Source: Bacillota bacterium
Lineage (GTDB): Bacteria > Bacillota > Clostridia > Christensenellales > Aristaeellaceae
Length of the DNA stretch: 21,334 nucleotides
NCBI GenBank assembly: GCA_009787135.1
Contig: WRGP01000244.1
Location: 1 to 21,334 of the forward strand
Direction: 5' to 3'
The notes beneath the pieces were generated by a model, which was not told where the DNA came from, searched no databases, and saw nothing but the letters and a program-made list of their open reading frames with translations. This document shows, piece by piece, positions 16,045 through 21,334 of this stretch; positions within the stretch are counted from its first letter, which is position 1; every line of letters starts with the position of its first letter. The position numbers and the translations under genes were made by a program.

Positions 16045-17082
16045 TCAGTATTGTTTAAACCGTGTCCAGATATCGTTATACAGGAGCTGCGCGTCGCCCA
16101 CATCTTGGATGAACTCCGTCTTGCCCAGTATTTCCGCGGGGATATAGAGGGCAGGGTTTGACTTGAATTCCGCCGAGAGGAGAGGGTCCGCCGCACGGTT
16201 GCAGTTGATATACGCCTGCTGCTCCGCGATGTTGACCGCGATCTCCGGGCGGAGGAGGAAATTGAGGAACGCGTGCGCGTTTTGAGGGTGCGGGGCGTTC
16301 GCGGGGATGAACAGGCTGTCAATGCCAAAGCCCATGCCTTCCTCCGGATAGGCTACCATGAGATCCGGACGCTCCGCCAGCGCCCAGACGACGCCGGGGG
16401 TAAACATGTAGCCGATGGTGGCCTCGCCCGAGATCATGGCCTGGTGGGGGGTGCTGTAATCCAAAAGGCGGATGTTGGGCTTTAAGCCCTTAAGCTTTTC
16501 CTCAGCGGCGGCAAGCTCGCCCGGGTCAGTCACGTTGAAGCTATAGCCCATGGCCTTGAGCGTGATGCCGATGACGTTGCGGGCGTCGTCCATGATGACA
16601 AGGCTGTCCTTGAGGCTTTCGTCCCAGAGGCTGTTGTAGCCCGTGATGGGGATCGTCACGTATGCGGGGTCGTATATGATCAAGGGAGTGCCCGCGACAT
16701 AGGGGACGGTATATTCGTTTTCAGGATCGTAAAATTGGCATTGGAACACAGGGTCAATGTTCTCCCAATTGGAAAGGAGGGATTTGTCCAGCGAAAGAAG
16801 CAGGCCTTCATTCCTCGCGATGTCGATGATGTAGTCGCTGGCCAGAACGATATCATACGAGCCGGCTTTATCCGCCTGCAGCTTGATGAGCATCTCTTCA
16901 TTGGAATCAAAATAGTTGTAGTTCACGCGAATACCGGTTTCCCGCTCAAAGGGCTCGAGAATCATGGGCCCATTCACATAATCGGCCCACGTGAGGATGT
17001 TGAGAACCTTTTCCTCCTGGGCATGGGCAAAGGCTGGCAGGATGAGCAGCAGGGCCAGCAGCAACGGGAGCATGCGCTTCAT
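16045..17082 (-). CDS. potD: Spermidine/putrescine ABC transporter substrate-binding protein
   Basis: A 345-residue secreted binding protein. The signal peptide MKRMLPLLLALLLILPAFAHA ends in an AHA site for signal peptidase I. There is no lipobox cysteine, although many Gram-positive binding proteins are lipoproteins. The mature part begins LNILTWADYVN, the PotD/PotF start, then FERETGIRVNYNYFDSNEEM, SYDIVLASDY and VPYVAGTPLIIYD, the standard polyamine-binding fold. GAGGAGG lies 7 bases before the ATG. It follows potC by 133 bases with no clear terminator between. Whether it prefers spermidine or putrescine cannot be told. Confidence 0.93.
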   Translation of the reverse strand: MKRMLPLLLALLLILPAFAHAQEEKVLNILTWADYVNGPMILEPFERETGIRVNYNYFDSNEEMLIKLQADKAGSYDIVLASDYIIDIARNEGLLLSLDKSLLSNWENIDPVFQCQFYDPENEYTVPYVAGTPLIIYDPAYVTIPITGYNSLWDESLKDSLVIMDDARNVIGITLKAMGYSFNVTDPGELAAAEEKLKGLKPNIRLLDYSTPHQAMISGEATIGYMFTPGVVWALAERPDLMVAYPEEGMGFGIDSLFIPANAPHPQNAHAFLNFLLRPEIAVNIAEQQAYINCNRAADPLLSAEFKSNPALYIPAEILGKTEFIQDVGDAQLLYNDIWTRFKQY

Positions 17083-17215
17083 TGGGGTACCTCCTCAAAA
17101 ATAAAATAGGCGGCAGGCAGACTGTCCGAAGGCTGTTTTGCGGGCAGTTTTTCTTTTCGTTCCTCTCCCCTTCAACCGCGGGAACAAACCTCAACCGCGC
17201 GCGATCCGTATTCGT

Positions 17216-18022
17216 TCATGCGGCGGCCTTGGACCGGATCCACTGGGAGATGGCCACGAAGAGGAACACCACGCCGAGCATCAAGGTGCACAGCGCGTTG
17301 ATCTCGGGGGAGACGCCCACCTTGAGGCTGGAATACACCTTCAGCGGCAGCGTCTGCGCGCCGGGGCCCGTGACGAAGAAGCTGATGATCACATCGTCAA
17401 AGGACATGGCGAACGCGAGCAGCACGCCCGCGAGCACGGCGGGGAAAATCAAAGGCAGGGTCACGTCCCAAAACACGCGGGCAGGCGATGCGCCCAAATC
17501 GCGCGCGGCTTCTTCCAGCACCGGATCAATGCCCGCGATGCGCGCCTTGACAATGATAAATATATAGGGGATGCAGAACGTGATATGCGCGAGCAGCAGC
17601 GTGAGCATTCCAAGACGGAGGCCGACAAAGGAAAACGCGGCCAACAGCGACATGCCCAGCACGATTTCCGGAATGAGGATGGGCACGGTCGACATACCCT
17701 CCATAAAGCCCTGCAGGCGAAGGTGTTTGCGCGCCAACGCCACGGCGGCCAGCGTGCCCAGCACCGCGGAAGCGGCGACCGAAGCAAGGGCCAGCCGGAG
17801 CGAGTTGAAGAGCGTGGAGGCTATTTCCGTGTTGCCGAAGAGCTGCCTGTACCAGTCAAGCGTAAGGCCTGTCAGAATGCCCGCGTTTTTGGAGGGGCTA
17901 AATGAATACAGGATCACGATCAAGATCGGCAGGTACAAAAACAAGAGCACCGCCGTGATAAAAACGATACGGAGGCGGTTTTTGACGCGGGTCTGGGCGG
18001 GCTTGCACCGTGTGTTTCGCAT
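17216..18022 (-). CDS. potC: Spermidine/putrescine ABC transporter permease
   Basis: A 268-residue inner permease with six hydrophobic segments. The first reads FITAVLLFLYLPILIVILYSF. The EAA loop that contacts the ATPase reads EEAARDLGASPARVFWDVTLP near residue 170. SFDDVIISFFVTGPG is typical of PotC. GGGAG lies 5 bases before the ATG. The gap from potB is 96 bases and contains a small CACAA-TGACC-TTGTG inverted repeat of no clear role. A 20-base stretch encoding part of the EAA loop is identical in potB. Confidence 0.94.
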   Translation of the reverse strand: MRNTRCKPAQTRVKNRLRIVFITAVLLFLYLPILIVILYSFSPSKNAGILTGLTLDWYRQLFGNTEIASTLFNSLRLALASVAASAVLGTLAAVALARKHLRLQGFMEGMSTVPILIPEIVLGMSLLAAFSFVGLRLGMLTLLLAHITFCIPYIFIIVKARIAGIDPVLEEAARDLGASPARVFWDVTLPLIFPAVLAGVLLAFAMSFDDVIISFFVTGPGAQTLPLKVYSSLKVGVSPEINALCTLMLGVVFLFVAISQWIRSKAAA

Positions 18023-18118
18023 GGTTTCTCCCTCAATGCCGTTATTGGCCTGGCGGTAGGGCGTCCAGCCGGTATTCCCTGCAAAGCATACTACAAATCA
18101 CAATGACCTTGTGGCTTT

Positions 18119-18976
18119 TCAAAACAGCTGCGTTTCCCCGCCGGTGCGGCGCTGCAGCCATAGCGTTAGGGCGGTGAGCAGGAGCAGCGCCACGGCCAGC
18201 GCGGCGCCGAAGGGGGTGTTGCGCGCGCGCAGAAGCTGGTCCTGAATCAGGTTGCCGATGAGGATGGTCTTGCTCCCGCCCAGCAGGTCGGAGAGGAAGA
18301 ACATGCCCATGCTGGGAACAAAGGTAAGGGTCAGGCCGGACATAACGCCCGAGAGCGTCAGCGGCAGCGTAACGGTAAGGAAAGCACGGGTTGGCGACGC
18401 GCCCAAATCGCGCGCGGCCTCTACCGTGCACCAGTCCATGCGCTCAATGGCTGTGTAGCACGGCAGGATCATGAACGGGAGCAACGTATAGACAAATCCA
18501 AGCAGCACCGCGCCTTCCGTGTACAAGAGCTTGAGCGGGCGATCAATCACGCCAAGCCATTTCAGGAAGGCGTTCAAGGGGCCGTTGGCCTTGAGGAGGA
18601 TCATCCAACCATAGGTACGGATGAGCGCGCTGGTCCAGAAGGGAGCCATGACCAGAATCATGAGAAGCGTGCGGTAGGCCGGTTTTGCCCGGGCCATGCA
18701 ATAGGCGAACGGATAGCTGATCAAGGAGACGATCAGGCAGGTGAGCGCGGCTGTCCTCAGCGAGTCGCCGAACACCTTGAGGTAGGTAGGATCAAAAATC
18801 TTCCGGTAGTTGGATAGCGTCAGCGTGTCCGTGACACCCCAAGTGGCGCCGCGCGCAAAAAACGACACGCCCAGCACGTACAGAAGCGGCAAACCGACAA
18901 ACAGCACGGCCCAGACGTATAGCGGAATGCATAGCAGCGTCTTTTTCGTTCGTTTTGTACGCATGGCCGGCCTCAT
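18119..18976 (-). CDS. potB: Spermidine/putrescine ABC transporter permease
   Basis: A 285-residue permease with six hydrophobic segments, starting with CIPLYVWAVLFVGLPLLYVLG. APFWTSALIRTYGWM is a PotB hallmark. The EAA loop EAARDLGASPTRAFLTVTLP is near residue 205, and VPSMGMFFLSDLLGG follows. The ATG is chosen because it overlaps the potA stop in an ATGA junction, implying translational coupling. The open frame extends ten codons upstream inside potA. It forms the membrane channel with PotC. Confidence 0.94.
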   Translation of the reverse strand: MRPAMRTKRTKKTLLCIPLYVWAVLFVGLPLLYVLGVSFFARGATWGVTDTLTLSNYRKIFDPTYLKVFGDSLRTAALTCLIVSLISYPFAYCMARAKPAYRTLLMILVMAPFWTSALIRTYGWMILLKANGPLNAFLKWLGVIDRPLKLLYTEGAVLLGFVYTLLPFMILPCYTAIERMDWCTVEAARDLGASPTRAFLTVTLPLTLSGVMSGLTLTFVPSMGMFFLSDLLGGSKTILIGNLIQDQLLRARNTPFGAALAVALLLLTALTLWLQRRTGGETQLF

Positions 18977-20070
18977 AGAACGACGGCGGCGGTTTTCTCG
19001 TTCCACCAGACGAAAACAGAGTCGCCGGGCTCAATATCCTTACGCGTTTGGCTTACGGCGGTCATACGTTGGCCGTCCGAAAGCTCTACCGTGGAGCGCA
19101 GCGAGCCGTTGGCAAAGCGATATTCCACCAGCGTAGCAGGCAAATGCCATTGTGACACGGGCGCTTCCTTCGCAATTTGCAGGCGCTCCATGCGCAGGCA
19201 GAGCGCGGCCGGATCCCCAGGCCGGGCTTTTTTCTCCGGCGGAAATACCGCAGGGAACGACTGCCCGACGCTGGCAAGGATTTCTTGCGAGGTCCCATTA
19301 TACTTCACGCCTGCCAAAGAAAGCGCGGCGGAACCCTCTACCATGCACTCCAGCAGATTTGTCTGCCCGATGAAGGCGGCCGCAAAGCGCGTGGCGGGGT
19401 GCTCATATATCTCCTCCGGCGTGCCGATCTGCTCAAACTGGCCGTCGCGCATCAAAGCGACGCGGTCGGACATGTTCAGGGCTTCTTCCTGGTCGTGCGT
19501 GATATAAATGAAGGTAATGCCCAGCGACTCCTGCAGGGCTTTCAGCTCCGTCTGCATCTGGCGGCGCAGCTGGAGGTCGAGCGCGCCCAGCGGTTCATCC
19601 AGCAACAGAATTTGCGGGGCGAGCACGACGGCCCGAGCGATTGCCACACGCTGGCGCTGGCCGCCGGACAGGCTGTCAGGCGACCGCTTTTCAAACCCTT
19701 CCAATTGAACGAGGCGAAGCATCTCATCGACCTTTTTCTTCATTTGACGCTTCTCCATGCCGCGTATGCGCAGGCCGTAACCGATGTTTGCCGCGACGTT
19801 CATATGGGGGAAAAGCGCGTAATTTTGGAACACCGTGTTGACGTCGCGCGCCTCAGGCGGTATATGCGTGACATTCTGCCCGCCCAGCAGCACGCGGCCG
19901 GAGGTTGGCGACTCCAACCCGGCGATGATGCGCAGGGTCGTTGTTTTGCCGCAGCCTGAAGGGCCCAACAGCGTTAAGAACTCGCCCGCAGGCACGTCAA
20001 GGGTGATGCCGCGCAGGATCTCGCCGTTTCCAAAGTCTTTATAGATCTCCTCAAGCCTCAGTATGCTCAT
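18973..20070 (-). CDS. potA: Spermidine/putrescine ABC transporter ATPase
   Basis: A 365-residue ATPase. Walker A GPSGCGKTT is at residues 36-44, the ABC signature LSGGQRQ at about 134-140, Walker B LLLDE at 155-159, and the switch histidine in YITHDQEEAL. The C-terminal 110 residues form the TOBE-type regulatory domain of the PotA/MalK group. The start is at MSILRLEEI, which has GGAG 5 bases upstream; the frame stays open 31 codons earlier through the mRNA leader. It is the first gene of potABCD, which imports polyamines at the cost of ATP. Confidence 0.95.
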   Translation of the reverse strand: MSILRLEEIYKDFGNGEILRGITLDVPAGEFLTLLGPSGCGKTTTLRIIAGLESPTSGRVLLGGQNVTHIPPEARDVNTVFQNYALFPHMNVAANIGYGLRIRGMEKRQMKKKVDEMLRLVQLEGFEKRSPDSLSGGQRQRVAIARAVVLAPQILLLDEPLGALDLQLRRQMQTELKALQESLGITFIYITHDQEEALNMSDRVALMRDGQFEQIGTPEEIYEHPATRFAAAFIGQTNLLECMVEGSAALSLAGVKYNGTSQEILASVGQSFPAVFPPEKKARPGDPAALCLRMERLQIAKEAPVSQWHLPATLVEYRFANGSLRSTVELSDGQRMTAVSQTRKDIEPGDSVFVWWNEKTAAVVL

Positions 20071-20215
20071 TGATTCTCCAATCAGGGATGTGGAGGGATG
20101 ATCGCGTAATTCACGAATGGCCGGAAGGTATTCCCCCTCAAATAGGATACCCATTGACCCCACAAGCTACGGGCGACCGGAAACCTGCCCAACGCATTCT
20201 TGACCTTTTTCATCA

Positions 20216-20244
20216 AGTATAAGGCTGCGATGGGCGTATGTCAA
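20216..20244 (-). promoter_or_regulatory. Promoter of pot operon
   Basis: TTGACA (20244-20239), a 17-base spacer and TATACT (20221-20216), near consensus. It gives a leader of about 140 bases before potA, in which I see no recognisable riboswitch or terminator. Confidence 0.85.
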
Positions 20245-20332
20245 CTATAATTCGAAAGCGAATGGTAGGCAAACAGGATTATGCGGCAATAGAAATTTTT
20301 TCCGCAAAGTATGAGCGGGCACAGAAAAATGC

Positions 20333-20361
20333 TTGACAAAGTGACCATGATCCGCTACACT
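20333..20361 (+). promoter_or_regulatory. Promoter of tRNA cluster
   Basis: TTGACA (20333-20338), a 17-base spacer and TACACT (20356-20361), about 34 bases before the first tRNA. It is divergent from the pot promoter; the 88 bases between the two -35 boxes hold no gene. Confidence 0.85.
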
Positions 20362-20394
20362 ACAACCTGTCGCTTGTGGTGATGCGTTGATCCG

Positions 20395-20471
20395 CGGGGT
20401 GTAGCGCAGCCTGGTAGCGCACGTGCTTTGGGAGCATGGGGCCGGGGGTTCAAATCCCTTCACCCCGACCA
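20395..20471 (+). tRNA. tRNA-Pro (TGG)
   Basis: The acceptor stem is CGGGGTG/CACCCCG, the anticodon loop TTTGGGA has TGG at 20429-20431, the T-loop reads GTTCAAAT, and CCA is encoded. This wobble anticodon can read all or most proline codons. Confidence 0.97.
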
Positions 20472-20476
20472 GACAC

Positions 20477-20552
20477 GACCCCTTGGTCAAGAGGCCTAAG
20501 ACACCGCCCTTTCACGGCGGTAACAGGGGTTCGAATCCCCTAGGGGTCGCCA
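20477..20552 (+). tRNA. tRNA-Glu (TTC)
   Basis: The acceptor stem is GACCCCT/AGGGGTC, the anticodon stem CCGCC/GGCGG with loop CTTTCAC gives TTC at 20511-20513, and CCA is encoded. It starts 5 bases after tRNA-Pro. Confidence 0.97.
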
Positions 20553-20582
20553 TTTAACGATCACGGTGCGGCGACAGGGAAT

Positions 20583-20659
20583 GGGCCTTTAGCTCAGTTG
20601 GTCAGAGCGGCCGGCTCATAACCGGTTGGTCCGGGGTTCGAGTCCCTGAAGGCCCACCA
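20583..20659 (+). tRNA. tRNA with CAT anticodon (probably elongator Met)
   Basis: The acceptor stem is GGGCCTT/AAGGCCC, the anticodon loop CTCATAA has CAT at 20617-20619, and CCA is encoded. The paired first position rules out the usual initiator form. Ile2 (lysidine-modified CAT) is a possible alternative that sequence alone does not settle. Confidence 0.93.
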
Positions 20660-20664
20660 GAGTT

Positions 20665-20741
20665 GGCCCGGTAGTTCAGTTGGTTAGAATGCCAGCCTGT
20701 CACGCTGGAGGTCGAGGGTTCGAGCCCCTTCCGGGTCGCCA
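20665..20741 (+). tRNA. tRNA-Asp (GTC)
   Basis: The acceptor stem is GGCCCGG/CCGGGTC, the anticodon stem CCAGC/GCTGG with loop CTGTCAC gives GTC at 20699-20701, and CCA is encoded. Confidence 0.97.
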
Positions 20742-20783
20742 CTTTCCCTGTGTATGGCCTATATAGGCAAAACTGCCGGATAT

Positions 20784-20859
20784 GCCGGTGTAGCTCAATT
20801 GGCAGAGCAGCTGATTTGTAATCAGCAGGTTGGGGGTTCAAGTCCCTTCACCGGCTCCA
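20784..20859 (+). tRNA. tRNA-Thr (TGT)
   Basis: The acceptor stem is GCCGGTG/CACCGGC, the anticodon stem GCTGA/TCAGC with loop TTTGTAA gives TGT, and CCA is encoded. It follows tRNA-Asp after a 42-base spacer. Confidence 0.97.
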
Positions 20860-20883
20860 AAGATTGAGCGCTATGACAATTAT

Positions 20884-20968
<85 letters not shown>

Positions 20969-20993
20969 GGTTTTATCAGGGTATAAGCGGTAT

Positions 20994-21081
20994 GCGGGAA
21001 TGGCGGAATTGGCAGACGCGCTAGATTCAGGTTCTAGTGAGCAATACGCTCATGCAGGTTCAAGTCCTGTTTCCCGCACCA
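20994..21081 (+). tRNA. tRNA-Leu (CAG)
   Basis: A class II tRNA with variable arm TGAGC-AATAC-GCTCA. The acceptor stem is GCGGGAA/TTCCCGC, the anticodon stem CTAGA/TCTAG with loop TTCAGGT gives CAG, and CCA is encoded. It is not the GAG isoacceptor that would best match the T-box CTC specifier. Confidence 0.97.
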
Positions 21082-21108
21082 AATCAAAGGACAAACTTTG
21101 ATAAAACA

Positions 21109-21137
21109 AAAATCGCCCCACGTGGGCGGTTTTGTTT
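21109..21137 (+). terminator. Intrinsic terminator of tRNA cluster
   Basis: The stem AAAATCGCCC pairs with GGGCGGTTTT around a 5-base loop and is followed by GTTT. A second hairpin, ATCAAAG-GACAAA-CTTTGAT (21083-21102), lies directly after the tRNA-Leu CCA. Confidence 0.9.
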
Positions 21138-21298
21138 CACCCGAATTTGCGAAAGGCCATGTGACGAGCTACTTTCGGGTATTTTTCCGTTTTCGTAATG
21201 GCGCCGATACGAGCGGCAAGTGACTATATTTAGCTCTCCGTAATGTAACGTGAGTTCGACGATTAAGAACAGGGAAGAGCGGGGAAGGAGTGAAGGTC

Positions 21299-21334
21299 AT
21301 GGAGATGCAAGGAAGGTTTTTTAGGGAGGAAGGA
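21299..21334 (+). CDS. Possible start of an unidentified gene, cut by window edge
   Basis: ATG preceded at 8 bases by AAGGAG, encoding MEMQGRFFREEG before the window ends. Twelve codons are too few for identification. The 160 bases between the tRNA terminator and this ATG contain nothing I recognise and no convincing promoter. Confidence 0.35.
   Translation, partial: MEMQGRFFREEG

Noticed and set aside
18042..18431. 129-residue minus-strand frame within potB and the potB-potC gap
   Set aside because: It lies mostly out of frame inside potB, has low-complexity Arg-rich sequence and no start site.
20245..20490. 81-residue minus-strand frame across tRNA-Pro and tRNA-Glu
   Set aside because: Its sequence (GVKGFEPPAPCSQS) is the well-known false protein produced by translating tRNA genes.
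20602..20841. 79-residue minus-strand frame across tRNA-Met, Asp and Thr
   Set aside because: It contains KGLEPSTSSVTG and SGTRTPDQP, standard tRNA-derived false translations.

Overview
The window looks like chromosomal DNA of a GC-rich member of the Bacillota, most likely a Clostridia-type anaerobe. The reasons are the strong AGGAGG-type ribosome sites, a tRNA-sensing T-box leader, a YozG/DUF2975-type gene pair, a DUF4173 membrane protein and CCA-encoded tRNAs. No genus can be named from the sequence alone.

Region 1 (1-9845, minus strand) is a complete branched-chain amino acid operon read from right to left: promoter, leucine-type T-box leader with terminator, ilvB, ilvN, ilvC, ilvD, leuA, leuC, an embedded gene of the alpha/alpha-toroid (terpene-cyclase-like) fold, leuD, and the first 77 codons of leuB, which runs off the left edge. 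ilvBN, ilvC and ilvD make the 2-oxo acid precursors of valine and isoleucine. leuA, leuCD and leuB extend 2-oxoisovalerate to the leucine precursor. The T-box has a CTC codon in the position expected for the specifier, so uncharged tRNA-Leu should open the operon. Copies of a GC-rich palindromic repeat sit at three gene junctions, and a fourth copy lies between hsp20 and tdk.

Region 2 (9846-11595, plus strand) has a promoter, a small FmdB-type zinc-ribbon protein with a cysteine-rich tail, and murA. Region 3 (11596-13887) is a divergent pair: a DUF4173 membrane protein on the minus strand, and on the plus strand a frameshifted DUF2975 membrane protein followed by a small Xre-type regulator. 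The two promoters face away from each other around a perfect inverted repeat placed exactly 6 bp from each -35 box. Region 4 is a small heat-shock protein gene (13998-14414).

Region 5 (14480-20244, minus strand) is a spermidine/putrescine transporter operon, potABCD, with tightly spaced uppP and tdk downstream. tdk has no ribosome site of its own but follows a 29-codon open frame that ends two bases before its ATG. Region 6 (20333-21137, plus strand) is a cluster of seven tRNA genes (Pro, Glu, Met, Asp, Thr, Tyr, Leu) with its own promoter and terminator. A possible gene start lies at the right edge.

No mobile element, CRISPR array, phage gene or defence system was seen. The points most worth following are the toroid gene inside leuCD, the operon-junction repeats, the symmetric divergent operator with its broken DUF2975 gene, and the apparent translational coupling of tdk.
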